A DNA stretch of 64,000 nucleotides from Ancylobacter radicis (GTDB taxonomy: Bacteria > Pseudomonadota > Alphaproteobacteria > Rhizobiales > Xanthobacteraceae), in contig NZ_JAHCQH010000025.1 of NCBI RefSeq assembly GCF_018449475.1, positions 17,584-81,583 of the forward strand. The letters are read 5' to 3'. Each line of letters opens with the position of its first letter. Position 1 is the stretch's first letter. Both the position numbers and the translations under genes were made by a program. Below, piece after piece: positions 53,468 through 61,577 of the stretch. Below the pieces are notes generated by a model, which had not been told where the DNA came from, did not search any database, and saw only the letters and a list, made by a program, of their open reading frames with translations.

Positions 53468-53482
53468 TCGAAGTAACTTCGA
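53468..53482. promoter_or_regulatory. 15-bp palindrome upstream of ftcR
   Basis: TCGAAGT-A-ACTTCGA, a perfect inverted repeat around a single base, 106 bases before the ftcR start in an AT-rich stretch (53420-53520) that probably holds its promoter. It looks like a dimer operator; the binding protein is unknown. Confidence 0.5.
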
Positions 53483-53588
53483 TTGAGTGGATGTATTTAT
53501 CGAAATAATCATCTCTCCAACGGCGGGGCGAAAGAGATCCTTCAGATGATCTCCAACACCAGCAAATCATTCGATGGGGAGTGCCTAC

Positions 53589-54263
53589 ATGTACGTTATC
53601 GTTGATGATCGTTCGACGGTCACCGAAAGCTACGTTTCCAGCTTTTCTCGTGAAGGTTTCTCCAGCTTCGGTCTGGGCGAAGATGAGTTCAAGGGGTGGA
53701 TCGAAAGCGCCTCGGACCAGGATCTGGCCGCGGTGCAGGGTTTTCTACTCGGCGATTTCGATCGCCGCCCCACCTATACGGATGTCATCCGCACCCACAG
53801 CCGGGCGCCCATTCTCGCCCTGAGCGACCAGAAGTGCCTGTCGCAGACGCTGGAGCTGTTCACCGCCGGCATTGACGACGTGGTGCGCAAGCCCGTCCAT
53901 GTCCGCGAGATCGTCGCCCGCACCGACGCCATCTGGCGCCGCGCCAATGCGGTGACGGAAGCCACCACGCCGAGCACGGGCCGGCTGAAGGTGTTCTTCG
54001 ACGGTCGCGATGCCGAGATCGACGGCGAGCCGCTGCCGCTGCCGCGCCGCGAACGTCACATCCTGGAATATCTGGTCAAGAACTCGCGCCGCCGGGTGAC
54101 CAAGACCCAGATCTTCAACACCATCTACGGCATCTTCAACGACGACGTCGATGAGAGCGTGGTCGAGGGTCACATGAGCAAGCTGCGCAAGAAGCTGCGC
54201 CTGAAGCTCGGCTACGATGTCATCGATGCCAAGCGTTATCTCGGCTACCAGTATGTGGGCTGA
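53589..54263 (+). CDS. ftcR: Flagellar transcriptional regulator FtcR (Rem-like)
   Basis: 224 residues. N-terminal receiver-like domain beginning MYVIVDDRSTVTESYVSSFSREGFSSFGLGEDEFKGWI, as in FtcR of Brucella and Rem of Sinorhizobium; then an OmpR-type winged helix (PLPRRERHILEYLVKNSRRRVTKTQIFNTIYG...VVEGHMSKLRKKL). It activates flagellar operons. No partner kinase is adjacent. The receiver keeps Asp5/Asp6-type acids and a Lys (RKPV), but the acceptor region reads LLGDFD, so phosphorylation is uncertain. Start 53589 behind GGGGAG. Confidence 0.9.
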   Translation: MYVIVDDRSTVTESYVSSFSREGFSSFGLGEDEFKGWIESASDQDLAAVQGFLLGDFDRRPTYTDVIRTHSRAPILALSDQKCLSQTLELFTAGIDDVVRKPVHVREIVARTDAIWRRANAVTEATTPSTGRLKVFFDGRDAEIDGEPLPLPRRERHILEYLVKNSRRRVTKTQIFNTIYGIFNDDVDESVVEGHMSKLRKKLRLKLGYDVIDAKRYLGYQYVG

Positions 54264-54266
54264 CAC

Positions 54267-54295
54267 CGAAGCCGCGAGCAGCGCCCGCGGCTTCG
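54267..54295. terminator. Hairpin between convergent ftcR and response-regulator genes
   Basis: CGAAGCCGCG (54267-54276) pairs with CGCGGCTTCG (54286-54295). It lies just after the ftcR stop and before the end of the opposing gene. No T-run, so termination efficiency is uncertain. Confidence 0.5.
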
Positions 54296-54301
54296 CACCG
54301 A

Positions 54302-55111
54302 TCAGTCCAGGGGCAGACCGAGACGATCGGCCTGTTTCTTGACGAAGGCCTCCATGCGGGAGCGGCCGAGATCCGTCAGCTCCACGATGATCCGCCGGCG
54401 ATCCACGGGATCGGGCCGGCGATCCAGCAGACCGGCTTCCTTCAATTCATCGATACGCCGCAGCGCCGTCGTGGTCGGCGCGCCCGAGGCGATGCACAGG
54501 CTGGTCACCGAGATCGGCCGCCCGCCCGCCTCCGCCATGGCGAGGTCGAGAAGCATGTCCCAGGCGGGATCCGAGAACAGCCCGGATTGAAAGATCGCGT
54601 CGCGATCCGCCCGCGCGGCGACCAGCGCCTTCAGGTAATTGGGCCGGTTGACCGTCTTTGCCGGAGTCTCGCCATTTCCATTGGCGAGGGCGGCCGCAAC
54701 CGCCCGCTGACTGTCCTCCACCAGCGCAAAAGCGCGGCGCACGGCATGGGCGACCTCTTCCGCCAGCACCGGCTTCTGCAGGAAATCGACGGCATTGAGC
54801 CGCAGGGCGCCCACAGCGCGGTCCAGCGAGGCGTGGCCGGTGATGATGATGGTGGCCAGGGGGCGCTTGCGCCGGAGCATGGTGAGCTTCTGCAAAAGCT
54901 CGATGCCATCAATGCGCGGCATCTGCAGATCCGTCACCACGACTTGGAGCTGCTCATTGCGCTGCACGAGGTCGATCGCCTCAACCGGAGTGTCGGCGGT
55001 CAGCGCCGGTAGTCCCAGTGCCGCCAACCCTTCGCTCAATTCGATGAGGACATCAGGGTCGTCGTCCACCAGAAGAACCCGGGGCTTCTCCTTCTGATCG
55101 TCATCCATCAC
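54302..55111 (-). CDS. Response regulator with MarR-like winged-helix output
   Basis: 269 residues. Receiver at about 10-130 (Asp16-18, acceptor Asp61 in VVTDLQMP, Lys113 in LQKPV). After a linker, a MarR-type winged helix at about 165-265 (PISVTSLCIASGAPTTTALRRIDELKEAGLLDRRPDPVDRRRIIVELTDLG). A MarR-type output on a receiver is rare compared with OmpR, NarL or NtrC types. It probably binds DNA when phosphorylated by the kinase at 56742. Overlaps the EAL gene by four bases. Confidence 0.87.
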   Translation of the reverse strand: MMDDDQKEKPRVLLVDDDPDVLIELSEGLAALGLPALTADTPVEAIDLVQRNEQLQVVVTDLQMPRIDGIELLQKLTMLRRKRPLATIIITGHASLDRAVGALRLNAVDFLQKPVLAEEVAHAVRRAFALVEDSQRAVAAALANGNGETPAKTVNRPNYLKALVAARADRDAIFQSGLFSDPAWDMLLDLAMAEAGGRPISVTSLCIASGAPTTTALRRIDELKEAGLLDRRPDPVDRRRIIVELTDLGRSRMEAFVKKQADRLGLPLD

Positions 55112-56328
55112 GCGGCCGTCATCCCCCCGGTTTTGATGGGCAAGCGCCCATCCCCCGACTTTGCGAGTATTTCCATGATACCGCTAGCCGGCTCTTTATG
55201 GGAAATGAGAAATCCTTGGACATAATCGACGCCCAGCTTGCGCACGCGCTCAAGGTCTTCCCATGTCTCCACGCCTTCGGCGACCACCTTCAGCCCGAGC
55301 TGATGGCCCAGCCCGGAGAGCGAGGCGATGATGCGTCGCGGCTTGGCCCAGTCCCGCGCCTGGCGCAGCAGTTCCAGGTCGATCTTGATCGCGGTGACCG
55401 GCAGGCGGGCAAGCTGCATCAAGCCGCTCTGGCGCTGCCCCACATCGTCAAGCGCGAGGCCGAAGCCGGCGAGGCGTAGCCGGGCGAGCGCGGTGAGCGC
55501 GCTGGCATAATTGTGATAGATGGCGTCCTCGGTCAGCTCCAGCACCACCATGTGCGGCGGCACGCCATATTTGGCGACGATGGTGCTGATCCGCGACACC
55601 GCGTCCGTCGTGACCAGCACCTGAAGCGGCATGTTCACGCTGACCGAGCCCTCCCACCCGGCGGCGCACCAGCGGGCGCACAGGGCGGCGGCGGAATCCA
55701 GCACCTGATAGCTGAGCTCGATGATCATCTGCGGCACCTCCTCCAGCGCCGCGATGATCTGGAGAGGCGAGACCGGCCCGAAGCCATCGAGCTGATTGCC
55801 CAGCAATGCCTCGGCGCCAACGAAACTGAGATCGCCGGCGCGCGCGAGCGGCTGGAACATGACCGGCAGGGCGCGCTGCGCCAGTGCCCCGGTCACGGCC
55901 GTGCGGATGCGTGCGCGATCCGCCGCCCGCTGGCGCGGGCTTGCCGCCGGCACCGGTGGCGGCTGGCGCGCAAGGCGCAGCAGCTCACCGATCTCGATCG
56001 GCTTTTCCAGCGTACCGAGGACGGCCAGCCCGGTGAGGCGGCCGAGATCGCCCGCGGCGCGCAGCAATTCCTCGCCATTGCCGCTGATGAAGATGACGCT
56101 TGGCGGATTGGGCAGGCATGCCAGCGGCGCGAGCATGCCGAAGCCGTCGGTCGCCGGCAGAGCGAGGTCGAGCAGAAGAATGTCGGCATTGGCGAAGCTG
56201 GCGAGCGGCACCGCGCTCGGATCGCCCGCCCCTTCGACGGAGCAGCCGGCGGCCGTCAGGGCTTCGATGAGGCCCTCGCGGAAGTCGGCATCGTCATCGA
56301 GAACGAAAAATGAGGAGCTCGTCCTCAA
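55108..56328 (-). CDS. Receiver-EAL protein (putative cyclic-di-GMP phosphodiesterase)
   Basis: 406 residues. Receiver at about 5-120 (Asp11-13, acceptor Asp54), EAL domain at about 150-390. Metal/substrate residues appear kept: Glu of EAL (GAEALLGN), Asn of SVNMP, Glu of ELTED, DD of LALDD, Lys of IKID, Glu of VAEGVET, Gln of VQGFL. The R of ExLxR is Gly, and the DFGTGYSS loop reads DVGQRQSG, so activity may be weak or absent. Links the two-component cluster to motility/biofilm switching, fitting its place beside flagellar genes. Confidence 0.88.
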   Translation of the reverse strand: MRTSSSFFVLDDDADFREGLIEALTAAGCSVEGAGDPSAVPLASFANADILLLDLALPATDGFGMLAPLACLPNPPSVIFISGNGEELLRAAGDLGRLTGLAVLGTLEKPIEIGELLRLARQPPPVPAASPRQRAADRARIRTAVTGALAQRALPVMFQPLARAGDLSFVGAEALLGNQLDGFGPVSPLQIIAALEEVPQMIIELSYQVLDSAAALCARWCAAGWEGSVSVNMPLQVLVTTDAVSRISTIVAKYGVPPHMVVLELTEDAIYHNYASALTALARLRLAGFGLALDDVGQRQSGLMQLARLPVTAIKIDLELLRQARDWAKPRRIIASLSGLGHQLGLKVVAEGVETWEDLERVRKLGVDYVQGFLISHKEPASGIMEILAKSGDGRLPIKTGGMTAA

Positions 56329-56329
56329 A

Positions 56330-56731
56330 TCAGCTCCTCCCGGCGGCCGGGAAAGTTCGGTGAGCGAGAAACTCTCCGATGTTCGCCAGCAGCACGTCGG
56401 GATCGATAGGCTTGACGTAGAGATAATCGCACATGAAATCGACGGCTCTCGCTGTATCCATGACGTGACCGGTGATGATGATCGTCATGAGCGGGCGCAT
56501 CTCGGGGGGCAATTCGCGCGCGACGGAAACAACTTGCGCGCCGTCGAAATCGGATATCCGCAGATCGGTGATGAGCACGTGCGGAGCAAGACCCTTCCGC
56601 AATTTTTCAATCGCGGCCATGCCCGTGACGCACACATCGACCTTCCAACCATTGCCCTCGAAGAATTCGCCCAGCTCATGCGCGAGTTCTTCCTCGTCGT
56701 CGCAAATGAGAATGGTCCGAAGCTGACTCAT
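56330..56731 (-). CDS. Stand-alone receiver domain response regulator
   Basis: 133 residues, a CheY-like receiver without output: Asp11/Asp12, acceptor Asp56 (LITDLRISDFDG), Thr/Lys (IIITGH, YVKP). It could be a phosphate shuttle or sink between the upstream kinase and the two other regulators. Start ATG 56731, 10 bases after the kinase stop, with GAGAA upstream. Confidence 0.87.
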   Translation of the reverse strand: MSQLRTILICDDEEELAHELGEFFEGNGWKVDVCVTGMAAIEKLRKGLAPHVLITDLRISDFDGAQVVSVARELPPEMRPLMTIIITGHVMDTARAVDFMCDYLYVKPIDPDVLLANIGEFLAHRTFPAAGRS

Positions 56732-56741
56732 CCGAGCGTTC

Positions 56742-58478
56742 TCATGCCGCGTCGCGGGAGACGAAGGCGATGGAAGTGGGGAGGCTGATGACGAACCGGG
56801 CGCCGTTCTCGATGTTCTCTCCGACGATGCTGCCGCCCATGTCGCGAACGACGCTGCGCGCGAGCGACAGGCCAAGACCCGTGCCTTTTTCCGTCGGTTT
56901 GGTGGTGGCGAAAGGTTCGAAAAGACGGGCGAGGATTTCGGGGGCGATGCCGCCGGCATTGTCCTGCACCTCGACACGGGCCCGATCGTCCTCGCTGCGC
57001 ACCGTCACCCGCACCGCGCGGGCACGGTTGGCGGGCCCGCTCTCGAAGGCGTCATGCGCATTCACCAGGAGATTCACGATCACCTGCTCGAACATGGTCT
57101 GCTCGCCAAAGACGGCGAGTTCCGGCGGCACTTCGGCCTGAATCGACAGGCGGATATCGGCCGAGCGGAATTGTTCGGTGACGAAGCCCATCGCCATCTC
57201 GACCGCGTTGCGCAACGAGAAAAGCTGCTGCTGCTCCGTCGGCATGCGGCCATAGCGCCGTACCTGATCGGTGATGCGCTTGGCGCGATCGACCTGCGCC
57301 GATATGCGGTCGAGCTTGACCGCAACCGGCTCCCCGCCGGTCAGCGGCTCCAGCAGCCGCTTGGCATTCGCCACGGCCATCTTGATGACGGCGAGCGGCT
57401 GGTTGAGTTCATGGGCGATCGCCGTCGCCATCTCGCCGAGGGTTGCGAGCTTTGCCGCCTGCATCACCTGTAGTTCGGCATTACGCACGCGCGTGGTATC
57501 GACCAGCACCAGCAGGAGCTGCGGGCGCTGCTGCCAGAGCACCTCGCAGAACGAGCCGCGCAGGGAAACCACCTCACCATCCGGCCGCGTATAGGCCATC
57601 GACAGATAGCCCCACTGATTCCCGTTCACGGCTCTGGCGGCATCGCGCGCCCCGCGCACCAGGCGCTGCCAGCCGGGATCGTCCGCCGACGTCGAGATGA
57701 ACGCCGCGGCGCTGGAATTGAAGAACGTCACGGTATCGTCGGCGGGATCGATCACCAGCATGCAGGCCGGTACCGACTGGATCACGGCCCGCAGGTTCTC
57801 TTCCATCGCCCCGAGCGCCGACTGCGCTTCCATCAACTGGTCGAGCCGGAGACGGTCGCCGCGCGCCTGCAGGAACAGCAGCAAAGCCAGCGCGGCACCG
57901 GAAATGAACAGCAGCACCAGCGGCACCACGCCGGGCGTCTGCGCCAGTTCCTTCTCGCGGCGGAACAGTTCCTGATTGTAGGCGACCGACTGCATGAGCG
58001 TGCTGTGCAGCAACTGGCCGAGCGGCTCGAGCGTCGTCTGGAGTTCCTGCAGGCGGCGGACCGTATTGCCATCCTCGGGATCGAGCGTCTCGACCTCGTC
58101 GAGCACGCGATCGACCTTGATCTCGTAATCCTGAACCTGCGGCTGGATGTCGAGCACGCCGCGCAGCAACCGGCCCTCATCGGAATTGTAGAGCAGCGGC
58201 AGCCGCGAGCGGAGGATCTCAAGGCGCATGCTCAGCGTGCGCAGCCCGTCTTCGGTCGGGATGACGGAGGTCCGGGCGAAGGCCGCTTCGGTCTTCAGCA
58301 GCTCAAGACGCGCCTGATAGGCCACCCAGCCGGAACTGCGCACGGTCGCCGTCAGGAGCGCGCCCTGCTGCGCCTGTGATACATACAATAATACCGTCGT
58401 AATAAAGAGCACGAAGGACGCAACGATGAGGCCGCCCTTCAGCAGCCATATGGTTCGCCTATTGCGTGACGAAATCAA
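56742..58478 (-). CDS. Membrane sensor histidine kinase with PAS domain
   Basis: 578 residues. Transmembrane helix at about 12-34, periplasmic helical sensor (about 35-185), transmembrane helix at about 188-208, a PAS-like region (about 225-335), HisKA with His356 (ATAIAHELNQPLAVIKMAVANAK), and an HATPase with intact N, G1 (DNAGGIAPEI) and G2 (GTGLGLSLARSVV) boxes. HELNQPL places it with the NtrB/DctB-like HWE-free class. The start is TTG at 58478; no ATG would keep the first helix. It overlaps the molybdopterin-fold gene by 20 bases, so the two are likely partners. Confidence 0.9.
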   Translation of the reverse strand: MISSRNRRTIWLLKGGLIVASFVLFITTVLLYVSQAQQGALLTATVRSSGWVAYQARLELLKTEAAFARTSVIPTEDGLRTLSMRLEILRSRLPLLYNSDEGRLLRGVLDIQPQVQDYEIKVDRVLDEVETLDPEDGNTVRRLQELQTTLEPLGQLLHSTLMQSVAYNQELFRREKELAQTPGVVPLVLLFISGAALALLLFLQARGDRLRLDQLMEAQSALGAMEENLRAVIQSVPACMLVIDPADDTVTFFNSSAAAFISTSADDPGWQRLVRGARDAARAVNGNQWGYLSMAYTRPDGEVVSLRGSFCEVLWQQRPQLLLVLVDTTRVRNAELQVMQAAKLATLGEMATAIAHELNQPLAVIKMAVANAKRLLEPLTGGEPVAVKLDRISAQVDRAKRITDQVRRYGRMPTEQQQLFSLRNAVEMAMGFVTEQFRSADIRLSIQAEVPPELAVFGEQTMFEQVIVNLLVNAHDAFESGPANRARAVRVTVRSEDDRARVEVQDNAGGIAPEILARLFEPFATTKPTEKGTGLGLSLARSVVRDMGGSIVGENIENGARFVISLPTSIAFVSRDAA

Positions 58479-58956
58479 TGGACTTTACCTGCCAGACCAT
58501 CCGCGCCTGGTATAATTGGTGGGCGAGGTCGGGGTCGCTGTCGATTGGATACATGACCCAGAAAGGCCCCTTCTCGCGTATACGCATCTGCCGGCCGTTG
58601 TGACGGGTCGACAGGATCGCTCCCGCCTCGGTCCAGTCGCTGGCGGGCACCGTTGCGGAATAATCGTTGAGCGCCACCACCTTGGCTTCGGACACGCGGC
58701 GGCCGGCCAGTCCCGCCAGCTCCCCGAGCGAAGGGCCCGAGAAATCCTGCAACCCCTGGGTCCATGGCGTGTGGGTATGGATCGCCGACTGCTTCAGCTT
58801 GTCGATCTGTTCCAGCGTGAGGGTCTTCTGCTCAAGAGGCGTGCCCGAGGGAGTGACCCAGCGCAACACAAGCTCATGCGCATCGGCCGGGCCGTACGCG
58901 CCCGCGCCAATCAGGAAGCCAAGCAGAAGGAACGCGGCTCGCATCCTTCCCGACAT
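58459..58956 (-). CDS. Periplasmic molybdopterin-oxidoreductase-fold protein without the cofactor cysteine
   Basis: 165 residues. Signal peptide (about 1-26, PADA|HE), then a small domain resembling the Oxidored_molyb (sulfite oxidase) fold: SLGELAGLAGRR...VVALNDYSATVPASDW and RQMRIREKGPFWVMYPIDSDP. No cysteine follows the signal peptide, so the usual Mo ligand is missing and catalysis is unlikely. The 20-base overlap with the kinase gene suggests it senses or presents a ligand to that kinase (inference). First gene of the five-gene signalling unit. Start ATG 58956; 58944 is possible. Confidence 0.72.
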   Translation of the reverse strand: MSGRMRAAFLLLGFLIGAGAYGPADAHELVLRWVTPSGTPLEQKTLTLEQIDKLKQSAIHTHTPWTQGLQDFSGPSLGELAGLAGRRVSEAKVVALNDYSATVPASDWTEAGAILSTRHNGRQMRIREKGPFWVMYPIDSDPDLAHQLYQARMVWQVKSIDFVTQ

Positions 58957-59116
58957 CAAACACCGACTCCGGTTGCGCCCGCATCCCAATTCCCAACTGC
59001 GGGATTTTCGCATGGCCGGCGGGCCCACAGCGTCCTGATCGCCACCAAAACGGCAGTAATCCGCAACTGACTGCTCCATTTTGGAACGAATTTTCTGCCA
59101 CCTCCCTATCACCCGT

Positions 59117-59139
59117 CAAAGTTGTTGGATTAAACTTTG
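59117..59139. promoter_or_regulatory. Inverted repeat CAAAGTT-N9-AACTTTG
   Basis: Perfect 7-bp arms with a 9-base AT-rich spacer, in the middle of the divergent region. Good candidate operator for one of the neighbouring response regulators, such as the MarR-output one. Confidence 0.45.
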
Positions 59140-59277
59140 GTAGATCGCCGCTAGGGAAGGTGGCACGCGACCGCGCTGGGTGGTCATCTGCGTGCACGTC
59201 GTATCGAGGTCAGAGGGGGCTTCCCGAACACGGATTGCGATATTCGCGCCGGCCAACCCCCGGAGCGCCGAGTTTAT

Positions 59278-59292
59278 CCCGCACAGTGCGGG
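59278..59292. promoter_or_regulatory. Palindrome CCCGCAC-A-GTGCGGG before the kinase gene
   Basis: Perfect 7-bp arms around one base, ending directly at the first possible ATG (59293) of the kinase. It would hide this start in mRNA, favouring ATG 59314, or act as a DNA operator. Confidence 0.45.
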
Positions 59293-61458
59293 ATGCCGTT
59301 TTGTTCAGGTGACATGGGTATTTCGGAACCAAGCGTGGAGGAGCTGGCCTTCGAGCCGGTAGCGAGCAGCAGACGCAATGACCGTCGGCAGGCGCGTCGG
59401 CGGTTGCTTGTCGCCATACTCTTCCTGCTCGCCATTTTCGTTCCCGCCGCGGTCGCCTATGTCACGATCACACTGCACCAGCGGCACGAGCTCAACCTGT
59501 CAATGGCGGCCTCGCGCAAACTGGCGCTTGTCCTGCTGTCGAACTTCGAGCGCACCGCTGAATCGGTCGAATCCTTCCTCGATGGTTTCTACGATCTGGC
59601 CCAGCCGCAGAGCCCGGACGATGTCTATACCCGGCTCAGGGAAGCCAAGCTGCCGGCCTCGATCATCCAGGTGTCCTTCCTCGACGCCGAGGGGCACATG
59701 GTCGCCAGCAACCTCTCCCCGCCCGGCAACCGGGTCGACCTGTCCGACCGCGAACATGTGCGCGTGCACATGGATGCGGATGAGGAAACGGATAAAGGCC
59801 TTTTCCTGAGCAAACCGGTAAAAGGCCGCGTCTCCGGCACCTGGTCGATGCAGTTCACCAAGGCCATGCGCCAGGATTCGGGAGAACTGGCCGGCATCAT
59901 CGCCGCCTCGTTCCAGATTTCGAACTTCATCGACTTCTATAATGAGTTGCGGCCCGATGGGCGCGGGCTTGTCGCCCTGATCGGTTTCGACGGCATCGTC
60001 CGCGCCAGCGTCTCCGACACCGGGATCGACGAAGCCCGGGCGCTCGATGTGTTCGCCGATTTCGAAGCCTTGAGCGGCAAGGAAATGGGTCCCTATGTCG
60101 GCCGGGGCGCGGATGGGGTGGAGCGCATCGGCTATTTCGTCCGCTCAAGCCGCATTCCCATCCTCGTCCTGGTCGCCGCCGACTATTGGGGCATCCTCGC
60201 CCAGTCCGCCGACTTCCAGCTCGCCGTCGCCTTCACCGCGGTGGCGCTCAGCCTCACCCTGATGGCCGTTGCCTCGCTCGCGGTTCGGCATTTCCGGCTG
60301 GAACGCGCCTATCGCGAGAAAACCATGCAGGCGACCGCGCGGCAGCGGGAGGCTCAGGTGCTCCACGCCATCAGCCAGGTGGAGGGGGTAAGCGTGCTGC
60401 TTATGGAGTCCGGGCACGTCACACCCGTGGGCAGCCCGCCGGAGGGCCCGCTTGCCCGGCTGATCGAGGAGCGCGCCTCCAGCGCGGATTTCATGAGACG
60501 CCTGCACGCCGCCGGCACCCCCTTCGCGTCGGTGGAGCACTTCTCGCGCGATGGCGAGGAATATGAGGTGCAGTTCGTCGTCACCGAACTCGATGATCCG
60601 ATGACCAGCGGCAAGGGACGGAACGGCATTGGCCGCGACAGGGCGGCCGTGGTCTTCGCCGTGGACGAAACCGCCAAACGCACGGAAGAGAACAAGCTCT
60701 ACCAGATGTCGAAGATGGCGGCCCTGGGCGAACTGGTGACCGGCCTCGCCCATGAGATCAACCAGCCGCTCGGTGTTATCCGCCTCGCCGCCAAGAATGC
60801 CCTGACCGGCCTGCACAACGGGCAGCCCGCGAACCACATGGAGGAAAAGCTCGACCGCATCGTCCGTCAGGTGGAGCGGATGAAGGTCATCATCGACCAT
60901 ATGCGCATCTTCGGCCGCAAGAGTTCGCTGGTCCCCGAGCCCTCCTCGGTGAACGCCGCCATCGAGGGGATCGTGCAGATTCTCGGCGCCGAGTTGCGGG
61001 TGGACGCCATTGACCTGTCCACGTGCGGCATCGAGCGGGACATGCAGGTGCTCTGCCGGCAGGAGCAGCTTGAGCAGGTGCTGATCAATCTCGTGCTGAA
61101 CGCCCGCGACGCCATTCGCAGCCGGCGCGAGCGCGAGCCCTATTTCCAGGGCGCCATCACGATCACCGCCGGCACGCGCCCGCAATGCGGCTGCACCTGC
61201 ATCACCGTCAAGGACAATGGCGGCGGCATTCCCGAAGCGGCGATCGGCAAGATCTTCCAGCCCTTCTTCACCACCAAGCCCTCCGGCAAGGGCACCGGCC
61301 TCGGCCTCTCCGTCAGTTTTGGCATCATCCGCGATCATGGCGGCGTGCTGGCGGTCGAGAACGAGGACGATGGCGCGCTCTTCACCATCCTGCTGCCGCA
61401 GACCGGCCAGAAGAACGTTGGCGCGTGCAACCATCTGGAAGCGGTGGCGGCCGGCTAG
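59293..61458 (+). CDS. Cache-domain sensor histidine kinase
   Basis: 721 residues. Transmembrane helix at about 37-60, a double-Cache-like periplasmic domain (about 65-305: [17 protein letters not shown]...[15 protein letters not shown]), transmembrane helix at about 308-335, a PAS-like segment, HisKA with His487 ([16 protein letters not shown]), and HATPase ([31 protein letters not shown]). A CGCTC cysteine cluster lies just before the G1 box. No regulator gene follows, so it may feed the regulators encoded across the divergent region. Start uncertain: ATG 59293 or 59314. Confidence 0.9.
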   Translation: MPFCSGDMGISEPSVEELAFEPVASSRRNDRRQARRRLLVAILFLLAIFVPAAVAYVTITLHQRHELNLSMAASRKLALVLLSNFERTAESVESFLDGFYDLAQPQSPDDVYTRLREAKLPASIIQVSFLDAEGHMVASNLSPPGNRVDLSDREHVRVHMDADEETDKGLFLSKPVKGRVSGTWSMQFTKAMRQDSGELAGIIAASFQISNFIDFYNELRPDGRGLVALIGFDGIVRASVSDTGIDEARALDVFADFEALSGKEMGPYVGRGADGVERIGYFVRSSRIPILVLVAADYWGILAQSADFQLAVAFTAVALSLTLMAVASLAVRHFRLERAYREKTMQATARQREAQVLHAISQVEGVSVLLMESGHVTPVGSPPEGPLARLIEERASSADFMRRLHAAGTPFASVEHFSRDGEEYEVQFVVTELDDPMTSGKGRNGIGRDRAAVVFAVDETAKRTEENKLYQMSKMAALGELVTGLAHEINQPLGVIRLAAKNALTGLHNGQPANHMEEKLDRIVRQVERMKVIIDHMRIFGRKSSLVPEPSSVNAAIEGIVQILGAELRVDAIDLSTCGIERDMQVLCRQEQLEQVLINLVLNARDAIRSRREREPYFQGAITITAGTRPQCGCTCITVKDNGGGIPEAAIGKIFQPFFTTKPSGKGTGLGLSVSFGIIRDHGGVLAVENEDDGALFTILLPQTGQKNVGACNHLEAVAAG

Positions 61459-61502
61459 GCCCCGCTACCCGCCCCCCCCGACGCCGATACCACCACCAAA
61501 GC

Positions 61503-61577
61503 ATGGCAATACGGGTTGCGCTGACGCTCCGCCTTACCTACTCAGGAGGGAGCAAGCCGCTCGCGAGCCCGCCGTGA
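61503..61577 (+). other. Possible 24-codon leader ORF overlapping the CLC start
   Basis: ATG 61503 to TGA 61577 (MAIRVALTLRLTYSGGSKPL...). Its stop overlaps the GTG start of the CLC gene (GTGA), which would allow translational coupling. An AGGAGGG inside it is 23 bases from that GTG, too far for direct use. No clear ribosome site for the ATG itself, so this is tentative. Confidence 0.3.

Larger units (their letters stand above)
58957..59292. other. 336-base divergent region between two sensor-kinase units
   Basis: Carries the promoters for the minus-strand signalling unit and the plus-strand kinase. Holds inverted repeats at 59117-59139 and 59278-59292. No gene seen; the minus-strand frame continues upstream of the signal peptide but without a ribosome site. 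Confidence 0.6.
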
